Origin: Drosophila persimilis
Lineage: Eukaryota > Arthropoda > Insecta > Diptera > Drosophilidae
Reading direction: 5' to 3'
Assembly: GCF_003286085.1 (NCBI RefSeq)
Contig: NW_020825288.1
Location: 11,408,001 to 11,472,000 of the forward strand
DNA: 64,000 nucleotides
Shown: positions 48,271 to 59,899 of the stretch, piece by piece
How the letters are laid out: each line of letters opens with the position of its first letter
How positions within the stretch are numbered: the first letter of the stretch is position 1
Position numbers and translations under genes: made by a program
The notes under the pieces: model-generated
The model's input: the letters and a program-made list of their open reading frames with translations, nothing else
Databases searched by the model: none
Told to the model about the DNA's origin: nothing

Positions 48271-51200
48271 AATTCAACTCGCTTACCAAAAAGCTCACAA
48301 ATAGTTCAATGAACTTTTTGTTTTTGTTGTCTCTTGTATGTTGCTATGCTGGCTCTCTCTCTCGCTCTCACTATCTGCGGGTGTTTCTGTCTCTCTTTAT
48401 TAATGTATATATATATAGTATCTCTCTCTCTCCCTCCTTCTCTGTCTGTGTTTGTATTTATTTATGCTTTATTTTTATTTGTTTCGCCTATTTGAATTCA
48501 ATTTTTGATGCAGCTAAGGTGGGAAATATTTGTCTGCTATGGCCACAAAAGACAACCTAGAAATGCATGGAAAGCTCGCTCTATACGCATCCACATAGAT
48601 ACACACAGATGCAGATACAAATACAGAGACAGACCTAAACATAGATATGTTTGTTTATAGATCGAATCAACTTTACAACAATCCGATAACGAGCGCCATG
48701 GAGCTCTTGTTCATTTGAAAATGTTTGGTCTCTGTGTTTTTTTGTGCCCCAAAATATTGTCACGTAGCCCCATCGTAGCCACTTCCGTGCTCCTCTTCGT
48801 TGTTAATTTTGAATGAATTTTGATAGGTGCGCATGCAGGTTGTACGCCACTCTGCGTAAAAAGACATTTTCACATGCCTCTAATCAAGTGTGAATAATCC
48901 CATTTTGGGACCCGCCACCAGGCAAAAAGCCTTTAAGCTTAATTGTTATGCTGATAGAGGCGCTAGATGGATTGGTTTCAGCTTCATGCCGAAAAGTACA
49001 CCGAAAAAAAGCAACAACAGCCCAGAGTCTCGTCTCACCTGACAGGTGTACTTATACACAGGTAGCCAATAGTGCCTTCGTGTGGGCGACTCTGAATGCG
49101 TATGCGTGATCGTGTGTGTGTCAGCCAGCTCACGTTTCGTTTATCGTCTTGGGGAGCTCCAAGCTTGGGAGTACGTTTTTTTCCATTTTTTTGTTGTTGT
49201 CGGTTGCCCAAACACTTTGATAATTTTACATACTATAAAATAATTATGACGATTTTGACATGTTCAACGCGTCGAAGAGTTAATACTCTTAAAGAGTTGT
49301 AATGGGATGGAAAAACAACAAAATTGTATTAGATTTAACAATTCGAATTTATGTATACATATGTATGTACTAGTGGACTCGCTTCCCCCCCGGCTCCCTC
49401 GGCATTGCTCGCTCGCGGCGGTAAGAATGTAATATCGGACGACGACGATCCAGTAGAGTGATATTTTATAAATAAACTAACGTTATTCTCTGTTCCTTTA
49501 GATAGCAATTCCACTCCCTAGATGAGCAAATGATTGCCCAAATTCGATACACCCCATTCAAGGGCTTCAAACTGTCGAAAATTAATATGTAATAATAGTT
49601 TTTTAATTGAATTGTCGCAAATACCAAGTACTTTGTATCTTTCAAAGATATTTTGGTTGGATTTGGCGGGCTGATATATTTTGTTTTGGTTATTTTTTTC
49701 TGTCTCAGCTGTAGGCGCGTGCGTTTGGGCTGATATTAATTAATTGTCATGTGCTTATTACACAATCTTTCTGCGAGTGGGAGGAACGGGTAGCGTGATG
49801 GTGAGGCTGCGACTGAGGCAGCGCTGCTTACGCAATTCAGTGGCGTTTGTACAGGTGCCTCGCGGCTGACGTCACTGATAGCAGAGGTAGCCCTCAGTCT
49901 CAGTCTCAGTCCCAGCCTCAGTCGCAGCAAAGCACCTAAGTACACAAACATTTAGATATTTTTTTGCGGCTGGCTGTCCCGGCCAGGCTGCGCAATTTGG
50001 TTAACTTGGACTTGGCCAACAAGCCTAAAGTCAGTGCCAAGCAATGAAAATTGCAACGTGTTTTGGCATTAGACGTGAAAGTGCGAGTTTGCACTCGAGT
50101 CTGGCCCGGGCACCGGGGAGCGTTCCGTTGGCGGTTGGGGCGTGAGTGGGTGTTCGGCCACTCGCTTGGACAGTGGCTGAATTACAGAGGGGACGAGACT
50201 GGAACGGGGGTCGGGCTTGCCTACACCAACGTCAGTTAGTTTACTTTTATGGCACGTAATTTGCAATTGGCAAAACCAAGTCCAAGACATCCAAGACGTC
50301 AACAGCGTCGACAATAAATGTGGAGAGCTGCCTGCGCACACATATTGCAAGCAAACTTTTCACTTTTCATTTTGCGCTTTTCCATCCAACTCCACTGCCA
50401 TCGCCATTGCTAGGGCTATGTCATCAGGCCGGGCGCTGACGATGTACGTGCCTCTTGAGCATTTTTTGGCCTGTTGGCCTATTAAGTCCCTGGCCCGTAG
50501 GGTTCTTGCATTTACTTGGCTGCTGGCCAAAGTCTCAAAGGCTTAACGTAGCCAGAGGCCCACAAGGAAAAACCCCCCTTTCGGCCACTCGCTTAATGGC
50601 CAATCTATGCGGCGACCCATTTATCGCGCATATTGCGCATACGCCCTGTTGAGCCTGAATCAAGCCCACCGATCAATGACTAATCGAAAATTAAGCCGAA
50701 ATGTAACATTTGGCACGTGAATCGTTCGAAAACTATGCGACAACAACAAACTAACCAAATATGCCAACTATTTTTCTTCTCTCTTTTTTTCACGGTTTTG
50801 CCAAAAACTGAGAAAAACAACAACCTACGACAAAAATATTTGCAAATTAGGAGAAACTCTCATATTTTTCAGGGTACCAACTACCAACTGCTGGCCGGGA
50901 GATGAAACCAAAACTGAAACTGAAACTGAATATATAACAAAAGGCACTTGTCTGGGTGAAATTTTCACTAGATATTCAAATGAACAGCAAATGTGGCGGC
51001 AGCTGCCGCTGTGTATTGGATGTTGCCTCTACAAACAACCAACACACAAAAAACGGAAACCGTTAAAGCCACACAACAACAACAACAACAATAACAAAAA
51101 CAACAACCACAACAAGAAACGTTAGTTTTGGAGTCGCTTTCAAATTGTACGAACTGCTGGTAGTGCTGGGGCTGGTCCCCACCGCCTCCATTAATGAGGC

Positions 51201-51626
51201 GTGCTCCGTTGTTTACCCCACTTGAACGCGACTTCAACGACGACGAAGACTACGGCGACGACGACGCTGTTGAAGATCAATGGATTGAACGACTGCCCAA
51301 GCCACAACCAAAAACCAAGACCAAGAGCAAAGTGGCTGCTGGTATTGGTGTGTTGGTCTACCACTTTCGTTGTTACTGTTGTTGACTTTGAGCCGCCAAA
51401 GCTTTGAGCGATTTTTCATTGGAATAGAAAGTGAATTGAATTCGTTTTCGCCTCTATTTCTCTCCGTTCCATTGCTCTTGAGGCACCATCGCTGTTGCTG
51501 TCGCTGTCGTCTTTATTGGTGCTGCTGGATGTTTACTCTGAAAACACCACGCGGTATCAAGCGGTAAGCGAGGAAGATCCATCCACCAGATGCTGCTGAG
51601 GAGACTATCTTCCGAAAAATTGGAAC

Positions 51627-51639
51627 ATGTCATTGACCT
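51627..51639 (+). promoter_or_regulatory. Candidate ecdysone response element (weaker)
   Basis: ATGTCATTGACCT is an inverted repeat with a one-base spacer and one mismatch to RGKTCANTGAMCY (second base). It lies about 3 kb beyond the inferred 3' end of tal. Confidence 0.35.
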
Positions 51640-54068
51640 TTGGGCTGCCCGAAAGCAGTGAGAGTGCCGTTGGTTGTTTATCTTTCGGTTTTACCCGTTG
51701 TTACTGTTGTTGTTGAATTTGTTGTTTGTCCAAGAAAAACCACCAGCGGAAAAGAGAAGCTTTTACTGGTCGGTAATGGATTTTACTAGAATGCAATTAT
51801 TAAGATTAATTGAAAAGGGATCTGGGACTTAGATCAAATCTCTCTTATATCAGATATCTCAGTAGTAGTGAGTACATATGTAAGTAGTATTTCTATAACA
51901 GATTTGTGTATACTTTAAGAACACTTTCGCCCTTAACGCTGATGAGGAGAGTCCTTTAAGAACGGTAGTAAAATATGCCAATAAAAAATCCTTTCAAGGA
52001 CCTTGAAAAAATGTATTCATTTCAAATATGACATTCTTTAGAAAATGTATTGCAATTTTTCCGAGCTCATATTTCAATTTGAAAGACTTATCTTTGATAG
52101 ACTTTATGGAAAATGGAATTTGAGCTTTATTTTATATTTGATGCTGCCCAGGACTTTAAAAGATTGGTAATCGGCTAGATCAATTTCATTATAGTTTGAA
52201 TTACATATAAGTATGAACGATCTCCAGAGACATTTGGTATTCGTTGTCGCTTTCTATTTGTCGTTGATCTTCTAGCAGTTTCCCATACGGTATCATCCAG
52301 CCACGGGCTGCAGTCCAGTCCGCTGAGTCGATTTCTTTTACAAAATGTGTAAATTAAACCCCGGGCAGCAGCAGCGGCCAATGAGTTTATTCACCTTTCG
52401 CCTAATTATCAAAATACATAAACGAAGTGTACCAAAAAGAAGATACTCTCACATATGTGCATATGTACATATGTGTATGTATTTATGTACACAATATATA
52501 CATTTATGTATATCGCTACAAAAGCTCTGATCAGGCCGATGACGAAGACTCGATCGACTCGACACAACTTCAATGAAATCAATTTTACGATAATAATTTT
52601 TTGAAAGCCCACAACAACCACTCGGAGAGAGAGGCCTGTGAATGTGGTGAAGCCCTGTCGCTTCATAAACATTGAATCAGTCCCAGGCACACACCACACC
52701 AGCCCATGTACCGTTGGAAATTTCTTGCTTTTTCTTTTCTCAGCCTTAGGATGTGTGTGTGAGTATTAAATTGTTTTGTATGTATTTTGTTGCTTTTTTG
52801 TCGTTGGTATTGTCTTGAAGAAATGTAGGTCAAGTTATAACGTGAGAGAGTGTGTGGGGCCAGTGCCGAGCCGTGTCGTGGCTGGTGGGACGAACGAAAC
52901 GATCAGGGAGTCGAGTCTTCTGTCATCCCGTCCCGCCTCTGGCTGACTGAGATCCAGAGTCGGAGTCGAAGTCGGAGTCACAATCACAGACAGATCGTCA
53001 GACGCAGTCCAGGCTGTGGCAGTATTTTCTAGTAGCTTCCTCCCAAGCCAACTTTCACTTAGAAAGTTCTGCTTGCGGTTATGCCGAATCGCTTTTTGGT
53101 TGCTTGTGAGCCTCCGCCGATTCGAGTCTGTCTGTCTCTGGCTGTAAGCAATATGAATGAATATCCAGCAACAAGTTAACTGGGTCAACGCTCGTGTGGG
53201 CCTGGGAATATACATATGTATCTACGAATATCTATCTGATCTGAGATAATCAAGCGATCGTAAGCGATCTTAAGCGATCGCTGGCGAATGAGATGATCAT
53301 TTAATTGCATTTTCAATGCTGCCTGGGAAAGCTTGCCGTTAGGCGATGCGACGTCATCGTGAGCAGAGCAACCTTGGCGATCAGCTGACAGCCGCCGAGC
53401 GGAGCGGCTCCGTGTGCGAGTGCGAGTGTGAGTGGATTTCCCTGAACTTCATACTGAAAAGCTAAGCTAATGTGTGTGTCTGTCTATTAATAGCGCATGC
53501 TGCTCGCATATCCGTGTGTCGTCTGGCTGGCTCTCGCTCTTTCAGTTTTCCTCTCTCCCTCTGTTTGTGTGTGTGTGTGCATTGCGTTTAAGTGTACTTC
53601 CTGCTGGAAAAACTTGCTGAGCTGCACAGAGAGCGAAGTGGAGCTTTTGCTCTCTCTGTCTGCCTTGCTCTCAGCTGTTCTGTGCGCTCTCAGAATGCCA
53701 TTGCAGTTCTCAGTAGTTGTTGTTCTTGTTTTCTGGTGTTGTTGCTGTGCTATTATTGACCTAATCACTTGTGGAGCACAAACGAACATTGAACTTTTAC
53801 TTCCGCATTAGCACTGCATATAGCATATTGCATTTTCCGTAGTTAGCAGATGATTCTCTCATCAGTCTCGTGGCTTTGCCAAACCCAATCCCAATCTTTA
53901 TTGATCATTTTAGTCAGCCCGGCCGGCCGGCAGCGACCGCCCAGTGACATTAATTAATGTCCACAGATTCATCAAATATGCGCTGGCCGTTTGGAAAATC
54001 ATATTTTATGCGCCCCCCGGCAGCAATTTGTCCAAGGCAGCGCCCCCAGAGCGAGACAGAAACAGAGC

Positions 54069-54094
54069 TAGAGATAGAGATAGAGATAGAGAGA
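54069..54094. repeat. (GAGATA)n repeat
   Basis: About four tandem GAGATA-like hexamers, followed by GAGAGA. Confidence 0.65.
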
Positions 54095-54835
54095 GCAGTT
54101 TAGACCTTTAAAGAGAGACAGAGTGTGGGCCTGGAAACTTTTTTAATTTAATGCGACAATTTTGTACGCCTCTGGCAGCCGAGCGTACCTGGACCTGCAG
54201 CAGCTATGGGCTTGGGATGGACTTTCAATAAAAAATGCATTCGAAATTTTCAGTTTTAAATATGATTTTCTTTTAATATTATATTTGTATGGGTGTTTGT
54301 GAGTGTCTGAATGGGGAGATGGGTATTGGGATGCTTGTTGAATGTGTAGATATATAAATAGCTTAATATTCTTACGATCTAAACAAATTTTGTGCTTCAT
54401 ATTGTTCTCCTCTCCTCTTCTTTACTCTCACACGTAACGTACAAAATATTCAAAACAAAAATTGAGCAAGAAAATGCATGAGAAACGTAGCAAAAATGAA
54501 CAAAAAATATTGTTGGCAATAAATAATAATATAATTTAAACAAATGAAACTTGCTCTTCAAATATGACACTAAATTTAATACTTTTTGCATAGTTTTTCC
54601 ATCTAGAAGCAACACATACATGTATAACCGATGAATATATATTTAGGTTCGATTCGTATATATACTATATATAACATATATGGGTGATATGGTAGGATAT
54701 ACGGTTCCCCCGTTTGTGTGTGTGTGTGGGTGTTGTGAACATCAATGAACAATATTTATATTAAATAATATGATAATAAATAGTTAATATAATAGTTATG
54801 GTAATTATACAAAAAAACTACATAAATACAAAAGT

Positions 54836-54949
54836 TCAAAGTTCTGTGGATCCGGACATCCTTCCGCGAAGGCCGTACTTTCTCCGGCGCCGACAGCTGG
54901 AAGTCTCCTCGCGGCCACGCACGCGTAACCAGCGCGCGCCCCCAATCAT
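54836..54949 (-). CDS. tal ORF B candidate (37 codons, Arg-rich)
   Basis: ATG at 54949 and TGA at 54838-54836 frame 37 residues with many Arg (WLRVRGREE, CRRRRKYGLRGR). It is the last ORF of the unit, 76 bases after the 32-residue ORF. Its place matches the type-B ORF reported at the 3' side of tal in Drosophila, which to my knowledge is not needed for function. It has no LDPTGxY motif. The start context (GGGCATGA) is poorer than that of the four A-type ORFs. It may not be translated. Confidence 0.4.
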   Translation of the reverse strand: MIGGARWLRVRGREETSSCRRRRKYGLRGRMSGSTEL

Positions 54950-55025
54950 GCCCAGAATATTTGAATAAGGCAAAGGCGGTATGGGGTTGTTGTTGTGGTT
55001 GGATTTGATGTTAGGATGTTGATCC

Positions 55026-55124
55026 TCAGTACTGCCCGGTGGGATCTAGGCAGTCCTGACGCCGTTTCTGGCGTGTGTCTTTTGTGTCGCGTGGGCGACG
55101 GTAGGTTCCTGTGGGATCCAGCAT
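55026..55124 (-). CDS. tal-AA: tal-AA peptide (32 residues, two LDPTGxY motifs)
   Basis: ATG at 55124, context CAAAATG, stop TGA at 55028-55026. The peptide begins MLDPTGTYRRPRD, has a basic middle (RQKRRQDC) and ends LDPTGQY, so it carries the tal signature at both ends. Length and layout are those of the known tal-AA ORF. Tal peptides bind the E3 ligase Ubr3 and cause proteasomal trimming of Shavenbaby (Ovo), turning it from repressor to activator in the epidermis. They are also needed for tarsal segments and other processes. The basic middle might be a cleavage site, but that is speculation. Confidence 0.96.
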   Translation of the reverse strand: MLDPTGTYRRPRDTKDTRQKRRQDCLDPTGQY

Positions 55125-55236
55125 TTTGTCTGATTTTCTATAGCTTTTCTTCGCACCGAAACGGTCTTCTGTGTTCACTTTTTAGCCAGGTATTTGTTGG
55201 CTGGATAGAGAGGGTTGGGTTCTTAAACCTTGTGGC

Positions 55237-55272
55237 TTAGTAGGTGCCAGTGGGGTCCAAAGCGAGCGACAT
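55237..55272 (-). CDS. tal-3A: tal-3A peptide (MSLALDPTGTY)
   Basis: An ATG at 55272 (context CAAAATG) and TAA at 55239-55237 frame the 11-residue peptide MSLALDPTGTY. It keeps LDPTGTY but differs from 1A and 2A in the first four residues. It lies 97 bases after 2A and 112 bases before AA. The role is as for the other tal peptides, which act redundantly. Confidence 0.96.
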   Translation of the reverse strand: MSLALDPTGTY

Positions 55273-55369
55273 TTTGAGATTGATATAACGATTTAGATAA
55301 TGTGATAGATAATATTTTTGTAGCTCTATCTTTTGATAGCTCTTTGATCGGGCTCTTCTTCCTTCCTCT

Positions 55370-55405
55370 TCAGTATTGACCAGTGGGATCCAGATAGGCA
55401 GCCAT
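55370..55405 (-). CDS. tal-2A: tal-2A peptide ([11 protein letters not shown])
   Basis: ATG at 55405 in a strong AACCATGG context, TGA at 55372-55370. The 11-residue product is identical to 1A although codons differ (for example CTG/TTG for Leu, CAA/CAG for Gln, GCT/GCA for Ala), so selection acts on the peptide. Confidence 0.97.
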
Positions 55406-55513
55406 GGTTATATCTTGGAATTTATATAGGGTGATTGATATAGGATTGCAGATTTGCAGTTGTTTGATAAGTTTTGGCTTTTGGACTGTGGACTGTTGTT
55501 CCTCCTTCTGCGC

Positions 55514-55549
55514 TCAGTACTGGCCAGTGGGATCCAAGTAGGCTGCCAT
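55514..55549 (-). CDS. tal-1A: tal-1A peptide ([11 protein letters not shown])
   Basis: ATG at 55549 (context ACAAATGG), TGA at 55516-55514. This is the first A-type ORF of the polycistronic mRNA. No other ATG occurs in the 140 bases upstream of it; the nearest upstream ATGs on this strand are at 55693 and 55702. Confidence 0.97.
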
Positions 55550-56190
55550 TTGTATGCCGTGTATGTACCAAAAATACTTGAATGACAAACCGAAGTCTTG
55601 TTGTTTCTGCTGGTCTGTGGTCTCTGCTGCTTCTGCCTGTGCTCCTCCTTTGTTTAATTTAAATCAACCTTATGCTGTCTGCTTATATACCATATATACC
55701 ATTTATATTGAACTTTATACTGGTTCTCTGGCGTTGACTGCGCTGTTGTTGTAAGTTCTTTTATTATCACCAGCAGTGGCTGCTGTTGTTGTAGTTGTCG
55801 CTGGGTTTCTTGGCTGATTATACAGCGTCGCGTGTGTGTGTTTTAGCTCTTTTTTTGTTGGTCTATAGTTTTTGTGTGGAAGAGTCACTGACACTTAAAA
55901 TCCATTAAATACTTTTGTTGGATTGTCTTTATTGTTTATTAATAAACGGCTGACTGCCTTTTTGTATGGTTTGTTTGGTTGCTTTTGCGGGCAAAAAGGT
56001 CGAAGCGACGCGTGTTTCACTTTTAAAGTTGGTTCGAAAAATCTTACAATTTTTCAATTTGTGATAAAAGAATTCTTTTATTTTTACTGAACGATACGGG
56101 AAAATCTGCGGACTTTTCGGCTGTTTGTGGCCGGAGCTGAATGATCTTGCACTCTCGAACGTTGTCGATATTTTGATTTGATTTTCGTCG

Positions 56191-56420
56191 AGCCGTAAGC
56201 TTAAATGCTCGACGGATGGCGACGACGACGACGACGACGTCAGCAGCAGCGCACGGAGAGAGCGAGCAGCAGCAGAGGCAGGCAAGAGTGGAGAGCGAGT
56301 GCAAAAGAGAGCGATAGCTGGCAGGTGCGTTGCTCTTAGTTTGTGCTCTTAGCAGATCGCTTGCCGGAGAGAGCGAGCCAGCCAGAGAGCATTTCGTCTT
56401 TTTCATTCATGTGGCCAGGT
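56191..56420 (-). promoter_or_regulatory. Probable tal promoter region with GAGA motifs
   Basis: GAGAG words cluster here (GAGAGAGCGAG at 56256-56266 and again at about 56367-56377, others between), beside a (GAC)n tract at 56219-56238 and a CAG-rich stretch. GAGA factor sites are common at developmental promoters with paused polymerase. The region lies just upstream of the inferred 5' end. No start site is proven. Confidence 0.35.
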
Positions 56421-59400
56421 GAGATAGCTGGAGACAGGGAGCACTAGAGCCGCGTAGCATCGCTCTTCGTACCTTCGCACGAAGGCAGCACAGCTCACAC
56501 ACACAGCACATACACGCTCGCACCCACTTGGATTTCATTCAAGAAACAGCTGTTCGCTCGAACTGCGACACGATCGAGTGCCCTCGTTATTCTCTTGCCG
56601 ATGTGTGTGTGCGTGTGTTTTCCGATCTTCCTTTTGGCGTTTTGCATCTGTGTGTGCAGCGATCCTACTTCTCGCGTTTGCATCTACCTTTCGCCTGTGC
56701 ATGAGTATATGTGACCCTCGGCAGGTAGTCCTCCTCGCCTATTGGTGCTCCCGCCTGCCGGCTTACGATCCTGAGGTGCAGAGGCAGCCGGAGGCTCCAC
56801 CCACATTTGGGTTTTCGATAATTGATGTCCCTCTCCTGGCCGTGACTGTGCCAAATTCGTTTAGCTCGGGCTCTGTGCTCGGGCCAAACAAGTAGCCAGG
56901 CAAATAGACATGCTAGCCCCGGATTTATACTGTCGCCGCTGCTCAAACAGAACCAAGTGAATCCTTGCCAAAATGCTAATATCCTTATGTGGCATAAGTC
57001 CCAAATTAATGGTCTTTGAGCTGGCGGCGCGACGGTCACTGCCCACTTTACGTGACATTTGTGGTAGCCTAAGCCCGGGCCAACTCAAACGGCTTAAGCC
57101 GTTCGCAACTGCCAACTCATAAAAAGGATAAACGCTCGGCATGAGTCAGCAAGCGGCGGCAACGGCGACGGATGCTTCCGCGAAATGTGACACCAGAGGC
57201 AGTTCCAGCCCATCCAGAATACACGATATAATCGGCAACAAAAAACTTCTCGAAAATGTGGCAGAATTTGCCAGTTTTTAGCCTAAAATTGGCATGGGAC
57301 AGAGACCCGTGTGTGACAAGTCAGCTGTTGAGGGCGACAGACGGCGGGACCGGACCGATTACAAGATGTGTCATCTGCAGCACAATAGGAAATATAAATC
57401 CTTTCGTTTTATTACAGCGACGTAAAAAACTCAGAGAAGGACTTCCGGCACAAATACAAATGATTCGATTGAAAGGAGGCACGAGCTGCGCTGCCAACCC
57501 TTTGGCACGGGTCTGCCCTTTTGCTGGGATCACCTTGAGGCCACTCGATCCTGTAAGATTATCGGCACCAGCCTTTGGCACGGGCCTTTGGTGAGCAGAA
57601 GGGGGGATGACACTCCAAAGAATGATCTTCTATTAGAACCCGAGGGATCTGAGACTATTAAGACTCACTAACTATTCCTTCTAGATTCCTGCTGGTTCTT
57701 AGGATTGGCTGAACAGCTGTTTTTTCTTGGGGAGCCAAATGCTAGTCCTTCTGTAAGTCAATATGCAGTGCAGTTCCGTTAATCTATTTGGCTTACCTGG
57801 CGTGGGATTGGGATCCCTGTCCCCCAGAGAGTGGTACCTTTCAGGGATGTACCCCGGATGTAAGCCATCCGCGCGGTATTTTGGCGCTTCCGCTTTGCAT
57901 TTTCACTTTTCAAACAGTTTTTGCTTTTTATCGAATTCGTTATGCATCATTTGGGTTTTCATTTTCCTTTCCGCTTTGCACCTTTTGTCCCGGCCACGTG
58001 CCACAGCCAACATTTGTTGGCACAACTGTCAGTTCGGGGAGTCGGGAGTCTGCCCCCCTCCATCTATCAGTCACTTTCCCTACCGCCCGCCTTTACTTAG
58101 TAATTCGATCAATTCAATTCTTCCAGGAGGGGAGCCTGGACGGCTGCTGCTTATGCAATGTTTGCCGAGGGCCCAAACCTCCGAAAAAAAGACAGACAGA
58201 AAAAAGAAACGGTCTTGGAAAATTTTTAAAAATTTGGGTCAATGTTCCGACGGTTGCCTGTTTCTTGTGTACTTCGGTTTTGTGCACATTTAACAGTATT
58301 TTCCGCTGACTTTGGTCGCTCTTGGACTTGGCCATGCAATGCTGCAATTTTTCTTGCCAATTTTCTGTTTGTTTTTCATAAAGTGCAATGCCAGAAACTT
58401 GTTACTGTTGGTGCCTAGAGTTGTGGATGTAGTTGTTATGGCTGCCTGCCTGCCTCGCGTTGACAGTCTCGGCAGTCGTGCTATTGGGCTGGGACTTGCT
58501 CGTGGCGACTGCTGCACTGCCACTTGGCCCCCCAATCCACCTTACTGGCTGCTCTACTCCTGACTGCTTGGCACTTGTAATTAGCTCCATGCGGGACAAA
58601 GTTGGCAGAGTTAACTGTTAGTCGTCGATCCAGTTGACCCACATAGTTCAGGTGGACCTGGCGGACTGCAACTTATGTTGGCAAGCAAAGATGTATCTAG
58701 AGATGTGTCAACAAAACTGGGAGAAATGTAAGATACTTACTTGATGTTCATTACTTTAATTTCATTTTGTCCAGATAAACATTTTAAGTTTATTCTTCAT
58801 TTTTCGTTTCTTTGTATATTGAATGAGGATAAAAAAAATGTATAAATATATATATATGTATATGAATATAAATATATCAGTACCATTCAATGATACAATT
58901 CCAATTACAATGAACCCATATTTATTATTTAATTTATAAATCCATATTTTTAATTTTGGTAGTTCCGTAGTATTAATCCTGTCCAGGGGAAAATATATGT
59001 ATGCAGCATTTGTACATTTTAGTCAGATATTGTACGTTCTGTGATGTATCTCAAAATTGTTGTATTTTTGTTTTTTGTGCATAAAATACCTTTGAATTTC
59101 ATCCACTTGTAAACAGTCAATACTCCCCGAGAACATTCTAGAATATAATGCCAATGACAATCAGGGAGCCATTTCCCAGTTCCCGCAACAGACGTTGCGA
59201 TCCACGTGCTCGCCTCGCGCACCAGTATAAATTACTTCGTGAACTTTTACTCCAGATTTGGTCAAAGAATTTAATCAAATACGTATAAACGTGACTGTGA
59301 TGGAACTTTTCTTTGATTTCCAAACACCCGCAGCATCCGAATTGCCATCTGAGGCAGGCCCAGGCCCAGTGCCCGTTCCAGTAGCAACACCAGCACCAGC

Positions 59401-59872
59401 ACCAGTCCACGTTCTCAGTTCGGCCTGTCCACGTATTTCGCTTGTAATGACTGGAGAATATGCTAAATATCTCTATCTGAGAACTGAATATGGTAAACTG
59501 TCGCTAGATTGGTTCATAACAGACGCCCTGGCGTTGACGTAGACGACGAATGCAAATCGCATTCGGTCTTTCTGTCTTTCAGCCAACGGCAATTGCCGAA
59601 ACTCAATGAAAGTGGTGGCCAGGATATTAGGTAAGTGTGCCGCCATCCGCTACGAGGGGCATTACCCGTTAATGGCACCAATATGATACCAAAGTGGCGA
59701 GTACTTATCAAAGTGCATAAGAATCTGCATATGGATGTGGATGCGGAATATGGATTTGATTTCTGATCATTACATAGTGCGGTCACACGGTCATTGGCCT
59801 GCTTGCGCATCAGAAACGTCTCCAGTTCTCGCTCTCGTCGCGTATCTTGCAGATTCTCCTCATGTATCTATA

Positions 59873-59899
59873 GCTGCTGCTGCTGCTGCTGCTGCTGCT
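59873..59899. repeat. (CTG)n microsatellite
   Basis: Nine GCT/CTG units in non-coding DNA. Confidence 0.85.

Larger units (their letters stand above)
35050..54560. other. Long non-coding flank downstream of tal
   Basis: I see no protein gene in this 19.5 kb. The open frames are short, lack family motifs and mostly follow simple repeats. Non-coding DNA of this length next to tal fits what is known of the locus, where many enhancers surround one small gene. Notable are candidate nuclear-receptor sites (36989, 41532, 47786, 51627) and several microsatellites. A non-coding RNA could exist here and would not be visible. Confidence 0.6.
54575..56190 (-). other. tal: tal/pri transcription unit (inferred extent)
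   Basis: All tal small ORFs lie between 55549 and 54836 on the minus strand, with no sign of introns between them. The 3' end is put near 54560, after the minus-strand ATTAAA at 54580-54575. The 5' end is put between about 56.09 kb (an initiator-like TTCAGTA) and 56.2 kb. That gives about 1.5-1.6 kb, close to the known D. melanogaster tal mRNA. TATA-like words nearer to the first ORF (TATAAAG at 55719-55713, TATATAAG just after) are an alternative start. Ends are inference. Confidence 0.55.

Noticed and set aside
54397-54621. Hydrophobic 74-codon frame on the tal strand, considered as ORF B
   Set aside because: It overlaps the likely poly(A) region and lacks tal motifs; the Arg-rich ORF at 54836-54949 fits the place better.
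57763-58309. Two overlapping frames of about 175 codons on the plus strand
   Set aside because: Two frames open together over the same bases with no recognisable motif points to stop-poor DNA, not a gene.
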